NCBI RefSeq assembly: GCF_006439055.1
Contig: NZ_RCZC01000001.1
Location: forward strand, 744,001-808,000
Length of the DNA: 64,000 bases
Reading direction: 5' to 3'
Origin: Sphingomonas glacialis
GTDB lineage: Bacteria > Pseudomonadota > Alphaproteobacteria > Sphingomonadales > Sphingomonadaceae
The translations under genes and the position numbers were made by a program. The notes under the pieces are model-generated. The model made no database searches, was not told the DNA's origin, and saw only the letters and a list, made by a program, of their open reading frames with translations. Shown here one piece after another: positions 1 through 7,013 of this stretch. Within the stretch, counting starts at the first letter, position 1; each line of letters opens with the position of its first letter.

Positions 1-1
1 T

Positions 2-1582
2 TCGCGGCGCTTCCATGCGGCGCGGATCGTCGCCGAGGAAACCGGCGAGGCCGAGCCGCTGCCGTGCCGCATCCTCTCCGAAACCGACGACGCCGCCGCC
101 ATCGAGGCGTCGATGATCGAGAACCTCGCCCGGCTCGACGCCGACGAGGTGACCCAATGGGAAACCTTCACCCGGCTGGTCAAGGAAGGCCGCGACGTCG
201 CCGGCATCGCCGCCACGTTCGGGCTTCCCGACCTGACCATCGCGCGGGTGCTGGCGCTCGGCAATCTGCTGCCGCGCGTTCGTTCGCTCTACGCGGCGGA
301 GAAGATCGACCGCGCCACCGTCCGCCACCTGACCCTTGCCAGCAAGAGCCAGCAGCGCGCGTGGCTGGCACTGTTCGACGACTCTGACAGCTACGTGCCG
401 ACCGGCCACCAGTTGAAGGCGTGGCTGTTCGGCGGGCAGTCGATCCCGGCCCGCTTCGCGCTGTTCGATCTGGACGGATACAAGGGCGCTGTCATATCCG
501 ACCTGTTCGGCGACGACCGCTATTTCGCCGATGCCGATTCCTTCTGGACCGCGCAGAACGAAGCCATCGAAGCCCGCCGCGCGGCATATCTGTCGGAAGG
601 TTGGAGCGATGTCGTAATCGTGCCGCCGTCCGAGTATTTCCATTCGTGGGAATATGAGAAGGCCCCGAAGCGCAAGGGCGGGCGCGTCTATGTCGATGTC
701 CGTTCGACCGGCGAGGTCACCTTCCACGAGGGCTATCTCTCCGCCAAGGAAGCCCGGCGCGCCGCGCGCGGCGACGGCCCGGAACCCGCGAAGCTCGCGC
801 GGCCCGAGGTCACATCGACGATGCAGACCTATCTCGACCTGCACCGCCACGCCGGCGTCCGCGCCGCCTTGCTAGGGCATCCCGGCATCGCACTCCGCTT
901 GATGGTCGCCCACGCCATCGGCGGATCGCATCTGTGGCGGGTGTCGCCCGAACCGCAGATGACACGCAACGACGAGGTGCGCGAGAGCTTGGAGACCTGT
1001 CGCGGCGAGACGGTCTTCGACGAGCGCCGCCGCGCGGTGCTCGGCGTTCTCGGCTTCTCGCCCGAGGAGCCGACCGTCACCGGCGGAAACGGTGACGACT
1101 ATGGCGTGGCTGGCATCTTCCTGCGCCTGATCGACCTTCCCGATGCCATCGTCATGGAGATCATCACGGTCGTCATGGGCGAGACGCTGGCGAGCGGCAG
1201 CGCCGCGGTCGCGGCGGTGGGAACGCAGATCGGCGTCGACATGGCCGACTGGTGGCAGGCAGACGCGGCGTTCTTCGAGTTGATCCGCGACAGGGAAGTG
1301 CTGACCCGGATCGTCGCCGAAGTGGCGGGCGAGAAGGTCGCCACGGCCAATACGGGAGAGAAGACCAGGACCTTGAAGCGTATCGTTCGCGACCATCTTG
1401 ATGGTGCGGACGGGCGAACCAAGGTCGAGCGCTGGGTGCCGAAATGGCTGGGCTTCCCGGCCTCCGCTTACACCGCGCGCGGCGGTGTCGGCACCGTTGC
1501 GGCCCATGCCAGAGTCGAGGCGGCGCGGCCCCCCGAGCCGGACCCCGATGCCGAGCAGGAACCCTTCGCGCAAGCGGCGTGA
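2..1582 (+). CDS. ParB/RepB-like nuclease-domain protein, 5' end cut by the window
   Basis: Open from the first in-frame codon at position 2, so the true start lies left of the window; about 526 residues are visible. The visible N-terminus (EASMIENLARLDADEVTQWE) is the ParB-family motif that follows the ParB/sulfiredoxin nucleotide-binding fold. It is followed by an HTH-like segment (VAGIAATFGLPDLTIARVLA) and a long C-terminal region without a motif I recognise. ParB-like proteins of this size are common in sphingomonad plasmids and ICEs. The role is probably in element maintenance or regulation, not necessarily chromosome segregation, since no parA is visible. The GC-rich backbone codon use matches the conjugation genes downstream. 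Family assignment is firm and precise function is not. Confidence 0.85.
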   Translation, partial: SRRFHAARIVAEETGEAEPLPCRILSETDDAAAIEASMIENLARLDADEVTQWETFTRLVKEGRDVAGIAATFGLPDLTIARVLALGNLLPRVRSLYAAEKIDRATVRHLTLASKSQQRAWLALFDDSDSYVPTGHQLKAWLFGGQSIPARFALFDLDGYKGAVISDLFGDDRYFADADSFWTAQNEAIEARRAAYLSEGWSDVVIVPPSEYFHSWEYEKAPKRKGGRVYVDVRSTGEVTFHEGYLSAKEARRAARGDGPEPAKLARPEVTSTMQTYLDLHRHAGVRAALLGHPGIALRLMVAHAIGGSHLWRVSPEPQMTRNDEVRESLETCRGETVFDERRRAVLGVLGFSPEEPTVTGGNGDDYGVAGIFLRLIDLPDAIVMEIITVVMGETLASGSAAVAAVGTQIGVDMADWWQADAAFFELIRDREVLTRIVAEVAGEKVATANTGEKTRTLKRIVRDHLDGADGRTKVERWVPKWLGFPASAYTARGGVGTVAAHARVEAARPPEPDPDAEQEPFAQAA

Positions 1583-1676
1583 CGGCAAGCGGGCGGGCTT
1601 CGGCCCGCCCGCCATCCGGACCCTCGAAAACCGGCCGCGCGCCTTCGCCGTTCCGGCGTCGGCGCGAGGTTTTGAT

Positions 1677-2651
1677 TCAGGGAGCCGAAGCGGCCTGGCC
1701 AAGGCCGGTCGGCAGGAACCACTCGCGCCACACGTCCTCATAGACATTCGGCAGATGAGCCAGGCAGCGCCAGAGTTCGAAGACGTCCTGCTGCTTCATG
1801 TGCTCGAAGAACTCTTCATTTCTGAAACTCTCCGGCACAGAGTCCTCGCGCAGCTTCAGGCACCCCGGCTGTCCGGTTTCCAGAAACTGCCGAAGCCGCG
1901 CCCCATAATAGGGAATCATCTGGCACATCTCGGTGTCGTCCCAGAAATCGTACGGCACGATCCGCTCGGCGAAATAGCGTGCGAGCGGCCGCCAATCCCC
2001 GTTATCGCGGTGCTGAAGCTCGGAATATTGGTATCGGAACCGCTGGAACGCGGCGAGCAACTTGGCGCGCTTCCCATACCAGCGCAGGCCATGAAGCCCT
2101 GCTTCGGACCCAATCTCCGTCCAGACCGGAACATGGATGACCCGCGATCCGGCGGTTCGATAATCGCCGTGCCGGGGGATCAGGATCTTATCGACATAGT
2201 CGTTGAGGCACACAAAAACGCAGCGCTGCCGGGCAAGATCGGCGACCACCAGCAACACCGGCACGCCGATCCCCATGCGCTCGACGGTGACAAGCTCGCT
2301 CATCTCGAGTTGAATCCGATAGGTCTCGATCGTTCCGACCTTGTCCTTCCGATTGAGTTGCTCGGGGCCTTTTTCGACATTTGATCGCCCATAGATGTCG
2401 AGCGAATGGACTTCCGGCTCCGCCGAACTTTTCAGTTGGACGAACACATGTTCGCCAAGCGTCTCAAAGGTGGCGGGTCTACCTCCGGCACCACCGGCGT
2501 TCGCCGCCTTGAAGGTCTCGATCGTGAAATCGAGCCCGTAGTCGGGGCGATATTCTCGCAGCAACCAATGACGTGGCAGCTTCGTGCGCAGAAGACTGAT
2601 CCCGTCCTGATCGATCAGATGCTGGTCCGACCTTTGCTTTCCGACCGACAC
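1677..2651 (-). CDS. DUF4365 domain-containing protein (PD-(D/E)XK-like)
   Basis: 324 residues from a GTG start, facing the ParB-like gene convergently. Residues 14-80 show the DUF4365 pattern: an LLR..LP..W segment, DYGLDF (Asp37 and Asp41) with a following acidic strand, then VFVQLKSS (Gln72, Lys74). This D...QxK arrangement is typical of restriction-endonuclease-fold proteins. DUF4365 proteins are often found in mobile elements and defence islands, usually with an unknown target. No partner gene overlaps it, so it looks like a one-gene cargo insertion in the ICE backbone. The C-terminal 180 residues carry no motif I can name. Nuclease activity is inference. Confidence 0.75.
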   Translation of the reverse strand: MSVGKQRSDQHLIDQDGISLLRTKLPRHWLLREYRPDYGLDFTIETFKAANAGGAGGRPATFETLGEHVFVQLKSSAEPEVHSLDIYGRSNVEKGPEQLNRKDKVGTIETYRIQLEMSELVTVERMGIGVPVLLVVADLARQRCVFVCLNDYVDKILIPRHGDYRTAGSRVIHVPVWTEIGSEAGLHGLRWYGKRAKLLAAFQRFRYQYSELQHRDNGDWRPLARYFAERIVPYDFWDDTEMCQMIPYYGARLRQFLETGQPGCLKLREDSVPESFRNEEFFEHMKQQDVFELWRCLAHLPNVYEDVWREWFLPTGLGQAASAP

Positions 2652-2765
2652 AGCAACGCCACCTCTTCATTGCGGTTTGACTTCGCACGATCCTCGGTCG
2701 GCACGGTGGGCGCTGTCAATCAGACGGCGTCCGAGCACCTCGCGATCAGCGGACCGCATTCCCAT

Positions 2766-3002
2766 ATGGGGGGCATGACCGACGCCAGCCGCAAATACGC
2801 CATCCATTCCGCCCCCGACGGGAAATTCTACCTGCTCTACGGGCGCAAAGCCGTTCAGGGCCAGGAAGCCGTCGCGGCGACCACCTATCCAAGCCGCGAA
2901 AATCCGCGAGCGTTCGACAGCGCCGAGGACGCGATCGCTTTCGCCAAGGAAACCCTCGACGCGACCGACGAAGACTTCGCCGAGCATCCTGGCGACGCCT
3001 GA
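2766..3002 (+). CDS. small hypothetical protein
   Basis: About 78 residues (MGGMTDASRKYAIHSAPDGK...). The longer open frame upstream to 2406 overlaps the DUF4365 gene antisense and is not protein-like, so I take the first ATG after the G-rich stretch; 2775 is an alternative. The protein is acidic and soluble. Repeated K/Y-rich and DAE.AIAFAKE segments suggest a small alpha/beta fold. I do not recognise a family. It lies in the run of small backbone ORFs between parB and DUF736 and may be an ICE-conserved small protein. Confidence 0.5.
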   Translation: MGGMTDASRKYAIHSAPDGKFYLLYGRKAVQGQEAVAATTYPSRENPRAFDSAEDAIAFAKETLDATDEDFAEHPGDA

Positions 3003-3062
3003 GGCCACTCTATTTTTGCGATCGACCGAGCCGGTGGATCGCCGAAGATAAATAGACTGGCC
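3003..3062. repeat. nested inverted repeat between two small ORFs
   Basis: Outer arms at 3003-3015 and 3050-3062 match at 12 of 13 positions (GGCCAcTCTATTT type). Inside them GCGATC at 3018-3023 pairs with GATCGC at 3037-3042. The structure starts immediately after the stop codon of the preceding small gene and ends about 30 nt before the next start. It could act as a terminator, attenuator or operator; there is no clean T-run on either side. Confidence 0.6.
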
Positions 3063-3094
3063 CCAACATCAACTCGGCGGCCAGAGGTAATTTC

Positions 3095-3337
3095 ATGCTT
3101 AACACAAACCCCCAACCCAACCCGGTCCGTGAGGCCCAGATCAACAATCGGCTCGGCCAGATTCACCGCCGTCTCGCCGAAATCGCCGCCATCGAGGCCA
3201 AGGCTGCTCTCGTTGGCGGCTACGGCTCGAAAGGCGAGTTCGACCCCGAACGACAGCGCCTGATCGAGGAGACCGACCGCTTGCTCGACGAGCTTGCGGC
3301 GATCGGCGGCACTCTGCCCTTCGAACCGAAGCCCTGA
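3095..3337 (+). CDS. small hypothetical coiled-coil protein
   Basis: 80 residues. After a polar N-terminus rich in Asn and Pro, most of the chain (EAQINNRLGQIHRRLAEIAA, then RQRLIEETDRLLDELAAIGG) is amphipathic helix with leucine heptads, interrupted by a Gly/Tyr turn. That suggests a short helical hairpin, probably dimeric. The ATG follows an AGAGGT stretch that serves as a ribosome site. No family recognised. The next genes are a convergent thermonuclease and DUF736. Confidence 0.55.
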   Translation: MLNTNPQPNPVREAQINNRLGQIHRRLAEIAAIEAKAALVGGYGSKGEFDPERQRLIEETDRLLDELAAIGGTLPFEPKP

Positions 3338-3388
3338 CCACACGAACCCTGCCAGCCCGAATTCGGGCTGGTAGCGGCCACCGTTTTC

Positions 3389-3808
3389 TCAGCCGGTACG
3401 GTCGCACCAGGACGGTTTGGCTCGGCCGCGCGGCCACCAAGCGGCAATGCCCCTCCGGACCAGCTCCGATCCGACATCCCGACCGTCGAGCGTGACGGTG
3501 GCGACGGTGCGGTTATAGCTCCGACCCACCCGGTGGAACGTCACATTGCGCCCCGCGAGTAGTGCCGTGGCCTGATCCTGCGCGCGCAATCCCAACGCTA
3601 CCTCGCCGGTGCACTTGGCTTGATCGCGGTGTGTCTCCGGGGCGTCGATCCCTGCGATCCTGATCCGCTCGCCGCTCTCCAACCGGAACGTGTCGCCGTC
3701 CGTCACCCACGCCACGCGGCCCGAACCGTCATAGTCGGCGGCTTCGACCGGCGGCGACATTCCCGTCGCGACAGCAATGATGATGATGATAGACAAGACA
3801 CGAAGCAT
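3389..3808 (-). CDS. secreted thermonuclease-family (SNase) protein
   Basis: 139 residues when started at the ATG that gives a clean signal peptide (MLRVLSIIIIIAVATG... ending near Ala23). A longer frame to 4099 exists, but its extra N-terminus is arginine-rich junk. The SNase fold is clear: GDTFRL strand, RIRIAGIDAPET (Arg50 matches staphylococcal Arg35), an acidic residue about 12-18 residues later, and NRTVATV (Arg100 matches Arg87) followed by LVRRGIAAW. Such thermonucleases occur in many alphaproteobacterial conjugative elements. It is probably periplasmic. Transcribed opposite to its neighbours. Confidence 0.85.
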   Translation of the reverse strand: MLRVLSIIIIIAVATGMSPPVEAADYDGSGRVAWVTDGDTFRLESGERIRIAGIDAPETHRDQAKCTGEVALGLRAQDQATALLAGRNVTFHRVGRSYNRTVATVTLDGRDVGSELVRRGIAAWWPRGRAKPSWCDRTG

Positions 3809-4122
3809 GGCGTTGATTATCGTCGTGCAGGGCACTGATTGTCGAGCGTCGCCCACGCTGTCCATACCTCCAACAGTCCGGTTGCCGCCCGAAACGGACC
3901 TCTCTCGCGGCGGGTCTGGCGGGGTCCGCCGGTCCCGCAACGGCGTCGCCGACCTTCTTCCCCGGCTCGGTTCCCTCGCCTTCCTCGCGAGGCAAGAAGC
4001 TCGGCTTTGGCCGTCCTCCGCTGTGCTTCGGCCCTTCGGGTGCGCGACCGGCCTCCGCCCGCCTAATCGACCGCCTGTCGAGGCCGCATCGGGCGGCATC
4101 GCATCATCTGAAGGAGGTTATC
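3809..4122. other. divergent intergenic region between thermonuclease and DUF736 genes
   Basis: About 314 bp without a supported gene; the open frames across it are arginine-rich shadows. It must hold the divergent promoters of the thermonuclease (minus) and DUF736 (plus). A strong Shine-Dalgarno (AAGGAGG) lies just before the DUF736 ATG at 4123. I see no convincing -35/-10 pair or repeat. Confidence 0.4.
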
Positions 4123-4422
4123 ATGGCACAGATTGGCAGCTTCACCCGCGGCGAAAACGGCGTCTACACCGGCGAAATCCGAACCCTGACGCTCCGCGTC
4201 AAGGCAACGATCCGCCCCTGTGAACGCGACAACGAGAAGTCGCCCGACCACCGCGTCAGCGCCAGCGGTGTCGAGTTCGGCGCGGCATGGACCAAGGCGG
4301 CGCGCGAGACCGGCGCGGAATATCTGAGCCTCAAGCTCGACGATCCGTCGTTCCCGGCTCCGATCTACGCAACGCTCAGCCAGGGCGACGACGGCGAGCA
4401 CAAGCTCATCTGGTCGCGCTGA
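4123..4422 (+). CDS. DUF736 family protein
   Basis: 99 residues, full length for the family. It shows the DUF736 layout: [22 protein letters not shown] at the N-terminus, the central AP.HRV..SG.E.GAAW segment, and the C-terminal [16 protein letters not shown] strand followed by LIWSR. DUF736 genes are close companions of conjugation clusters in alphaproteobacteria, normally just upstream of a TraF-type peptidase, as here. Function unknown; a small beta-rich cytoplasmic protein. A GC-rich hairpin follows the stop codon. Confidence 0.93.
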   Translation: MAQIGSFTRGENGVYTGEIRTLTLRVKATIRPCERDNEKSPDHRVSASGVEFGAAWTKAARETGAEYLSLKLDDPSFPAPIYATLSQGDDGEHKLIWSR

Positions 4423-4755
4423 ACCGGATGCCCCGCGCGCCACCGCGCGCGGGGCACGAGCGGTGAGCCGGATTTGCCATAGCTCGCGAGGGACCTTGCA
4501 GGCGGGGGCGTCTGCTTGTGTCAGCTTACCGTCGCACGGGACCGACAATCCCCTGCCACCCGGCATAACCCAGACCGCTCTTACCGGCGAAGGCCAGCCC
4601 CGCGCGCTCTGGCGCGCGGGGCATTTACGCCACGGCGCATCAGGTGTGTCGAAAACGCAGGTCGCGATTTCGACACTCCGCAGCCGGTGTCCCTCCCGCC
4701 ATTCCCGGTGTCAGCGGCGGCAGATCGCCGTCGATTTCGGACACGGACAGGCAGA
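4423..4755 (+). repeat. intergenic region with two near-identical GC hairpins
   Basis: Two perfect hairpins share the stem GCCCCGCGCGC/GCGCGCGGGGC: one at 4429-4456 (12-bp stem, CACC loop) right after the DUF736 stop, the other at 4597-4622 (11-bp stem, TCTG loop). They bracket about 140 bp. The first could terminate DUF736 transcription, although no T-run follows. The repetition suggests recognition sites, or a processed or mobile structural unit. No ORF in the region looks real. Confidence 0.65.
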
Positions 4756-4995
4756 ATGGACAGCGACGACGACATTTCCCGTGCAAACCGCGCCAAACGT
4801 GGTTCCCCTTATCTCAATACCGACCAGGCGGCGGCCTATCTAAAGTTTTCCAGCCGCCTGCTGAAGCGGCTGCGGCGCGCCGGCAAGGGACCGGTGTTCC
4901 GGCTGCACAGCCGCTTCGTCCAGTACCATATCGACGACCTAGACGCATGGTCGAAGGCCCAGGCAATGGGGGGTCGCGACCATGACCAGGCGTGA
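4756..4995 (+). CDS. helix-turn-helix (excisionase-like) DNA-binding protein
   Basis: 79 residues. After a short acidic N-terminus, LNTDQAAAYLKFSSRLLKRL (about residues 18-40) is the winged-helix/MerR-type HTH found in excisionase-like proteins, and RLHSRFVQYHIDDLDAW is the wing plus final helix. Such proteins sit just upstream of traF in many sphingomonad ICEs and may regulate the transfer operon. Its stop overlaps the traF-like start by 14 nt, so translation is probably coupled. The upstream frame extension is not protein-like. Confidence 0.8.
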   Translation: MDSDDDISRANRAKRGSPYLNTDQAAAYLKFSSRLLKRLRRAGKGPVFRLHSRFVQYHIDDLDAWSKAQAMGGRDHDQA

Positions 4996-5566
4996 CATTC
5001 GCGGGACGGCGACACCGCTCTTGGACTGGGGCGATGAGCTTCGTGCGTCAAAACTAAAGCGCAGGACTCTCGGTCGCCGCGTCGCGATCGTGGGAGCCGG
5101 CATTACGTTGCTCGGCCTGACGTCGCTGTTTCCACCAGCGCCGCGCCTCGTCTGGAATGCCAGCGCCAGCGCGCCGATCGGTCTCTATGCCGTGACCCCC
5201 GGGGCGCCCGTCGAGGCCGGCGACATGGTCATCGCGCACGTGCCCGATCCGTGGCGGATGATGGCGGCGGAGCGGCATTACATTCCCGCGAATGTGCCGC
5301 TGGTGAAGCGCGTCGCGGCGGTGGCGGGCGACGAGGTCTGCGCGCTCGGCCAGGAAATCTTCATCAATGGAAAATGGGTCGTCGAGCGCCGCATGGCCGA
5401 CGCCAAGGGGCGACCGATGAAGTCGTGGAGCGGGTGCGTGCGGCTGCGCGGCCGCCAGCTTTTCCTGGTGATGTCGGACAGTCCCGCCTCCTTCGATGGC
5501 CGCTATTTTGGCGTGACCGATAGCCGCCTCGTGGTCGGAAGGGCGCGATTGCTATGGGCGCGCTGA
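4982..5566 (+). CDS. traF: TraF-type S26 signal peptidase of the conjugation system
   Basis: 194 residues with one N-terminal membrane helix (about 32-50) and a periplasmic S26 peptidase domain. Catalytic Ser63 lies in SASAPIGLY and the general base Lys109 in PLVKRVAAVAGD; DSR and box E-like SDSPASFDGRYFG follow. In IncP systems TraF processes and cyclises the TrbC pilin, and a trbC gene is present in this element. Overlaps the preceding HTH gene and the following transglycosylase gene (13 nt), indicating an operon. Confidence 0.92.
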   Translation: MTRRDIRGTATPLLDWGDELRASKLKRRTLGRRVAIVGAGITLLGLTSLFPPAPRLVWNASASAPIGLYAVTPGAPVEAGDMVIAHVPDPWRMMAAERHYIPANVPLVKRVAAVAGDEVCALGQEIFINGKWVVERRMADAKGRPMKSWSGCVRLRGRQLFLVMSDSPASFDGRYFGVTDSRLVVGRARLLWAR

Positions 5567-6162
5567 CCCGGTTGCTCCCGGCCGTCCTGTTGCTGGCAGC
5601 GACCCCCGCCAAGGCCGACGAGGTCGCGCGCTGGCGGCCGATGATCGAGGAAGCGTCGACCCGGTTCGGCATCCCGACGAGCTGGATCGAGCGTGTGATG
5701 CGTGCCGAAAGCCGAGGTTTCACGATACTGAACGGCCGCCCGATCCGAAGCCGTGCCGGGGCGATGGGCCTCATGCAGCTCATGCCCGCGACTTGGGCCG
5801 AGATGCGCGCGCGCCTCGGATTGGGCACCAATCCCGACGATCCGCGCGACAATATCCTCGCCGGCACCTTCTATCTACGACTGATGTACGACCGCTTCGG
5901 CTATCCGGGATTGTTCGGCGCCTATAATGCGGGACCCGGCGCGTATGCCGACTGGCTGGCCGGAAATCGGCGGCTTCCCGGCGAGACGGTGGCCTATCTC
6001 GATAAGGTCGGCGGCACCGCACAGCCGGTGTCGCTGGCCACTCAATCTGCAACTCCGCCTCCGCTGTTTATCGTCCGGCGGACCGTGTCCGAAGACCGAT
6101 CCTCACCCACGGCAAGTGAGCCGCAGGCGTCGCTGTTCGCTGTCCGGAACGTCACGCCATGA
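5554..6162 (+). CDS. lytic transglycosylase (SLT domain), conjugation-associated
   Basis: 202 residues: signal peptide (about 1-22), then a goose-type/SLT domain. Catalytic Glu52 lies in MRAESRG. The typical GAMGLMQLMPATW (about 69-81), NI.AGTFYLRLMYDRFG and GAYNAGPGAY (about 122-131) motifs follow. The VirB1-like role is to open peptidoglycan for assembly of the transfer channel. Translationally coupled to traF. The last 50 residues are low-complexity and less conserved. Confidence 0.92.
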   Translation: MGALTRLLPAVLLLAATPAKADEVARWRPMIEEASTRFGIPTSWIERVMRAESRGFTILNGRPIRSRAGAMGLMQLMPATWAEMRARLGLGTNPDDPRDNILAGTFYLRLMYDRFGYPGLFGAYNAGPGAYADWLAGNRRLPGETVAYLDKVGGTAQPVSLATQSATPPPLFIVRRTVSEDRSSPTASEPQASLFAVRNVTP

Positions 6163-6380
6163 TCGCGGGCGGTGGAGGGCCTCGTCTCGACAGGCCCAGC
6201 ATGACGGCTGCCGAAGCGCCTATCAAGGCCCGTGGGTGCCCCCCAATTTTCTGCGAAAATCGGTTCCCCCCACGTCCGCTTCGCGGCGCTCCGCTTCGCT
6301 CCGCGGCCCTGACAGTCGCTCCGCCACCCGTCTTCTTCACGATGTTCTCGATCGGGAGAACAGAAGCGAAGGAGATGATC
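6163..6380. other. intergenic region with a palindrome flanked by C-tracts
   Basis: ATTTTC-TGC-GAAAAT (6246-6260) is a perfect 6-bp-arm palindrome, preceded by CCCCCCA and followed a few bases later by CCCCCCA again. It precedes a GC-rich stretch with short TTCGC/GCG repeats. The frame open across it is not protein-like. It may be an operator or a candidate transfer origin upstream of the relaxase module; there is no direct proof. Confidence 0.45.
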
Positions 6381-6749
6381 ATGGGCATGTTTCAACCTGT
6401 ATCGGTGGCGTCGGCCAACGTCATGGATCGCGCGATGGCGGCGCTGGTTTCGGGACTGGCGATCGAGTTCGGCCACGGTGTCGGGGAGGCTTTGGCGCAT
6501 CGGTTCCTAGAGGCGGAGGAGACAGATTTTCTCTGGGATGCACGGGATCAGGAGCGCTGGATCGGCGCATATGAGAGCACCGACGATGACGAAATTGACC
6601 TCGATCGGGTTCGGATTTTAGGGCGACTGGACGGCAGATGGTTCGTCGCGGTGATGATCGTCGATGGCGATGGAAATCCGCACGGGCTGATGAGAAGGCG
6701 CGAGTTCGGGCGGCGGAAACAGGCTCTGGCGGAATTCGCGGATGCTTGA
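6381..6749 (+). CDS. small conserved-looking hypothetical protein upstream of relaxase
   Basis: 122 residues from the ATG that has AAGGAG six bases upstream (6369-6374). The alternative ATG at 6375 has no spacing and the longer frame upstream is artefactual. The protein has an acidic middle (ESTDDDEIDLDRV) and a strand-rich C-terminal part (GRLDGRWFVAVMIVDGDGNP) ending in a basic helix. Family not recognised. Its position between a transglycosylase and the relaxase suggests an ICE backbone or transfer-accessory role. Confidence 0.65.
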   Translation: MGMFQPVSVASANVMDRAMAALVSGLAIEFGHGVGEALAHRFLEAEETDFLWDARDQERWIGAYESTDDDEIDLDRVRILGRLDGRWFVAVMIVDGDGNPHGLMRRREFGRRKQALAEFADA

Positions 6750-7013
6750 GTATCTGCGTAGTTCGGGCCGGGGCGCGGTGCCGGTTTGGCATCGTGTCCC
6801 GGCCCTTGTTTTGAGCCGAGAGGGGGCAGAAGAAGGAAGAAGGCGAAAGCAAGAGAAAGGCAATGTCCCGTGGACATCGCTAAGTGATTGTCTGCACATC
6901 GTTTTTTCGAGAGACATCGCGCGTACGGCGCGAGACAGGATTTCGAAGGATGGCGGAAATCCGCCGTTCCTACGTCCTTTTGGCGAGACTCTGCCTGTTC
7001 GTCGGCCATTTCG
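6750..7013. other. region upstream of the relaxase gene, candidate transfer origin
   Basis: 264 bp with no supported gene. It holds CGCGC-gtacg-GCGCG near 6918-6934 and a hairpin GGCGGA-AA-TCCGCC (6952-6965), preceded by an AT-richer stretch with a T6 run at 6903-6908. Small inverted repeats immediately upstream of a VirD2/MobP-type relaxase are the usual setting of oriT. I cannot identify the nick site. Confidence 0.3.

Noticed and set aside
872..1747. 291-codon minus-strand frame in parB
   Set aside because: Antisense shadow; the parB frame has the motifs.
3809..4099. longer N-terminus of the thermonuclease
   Set aside because: Arg/Pro-rich and lacks coding character; the internal ATG gives a clean signal peptide.
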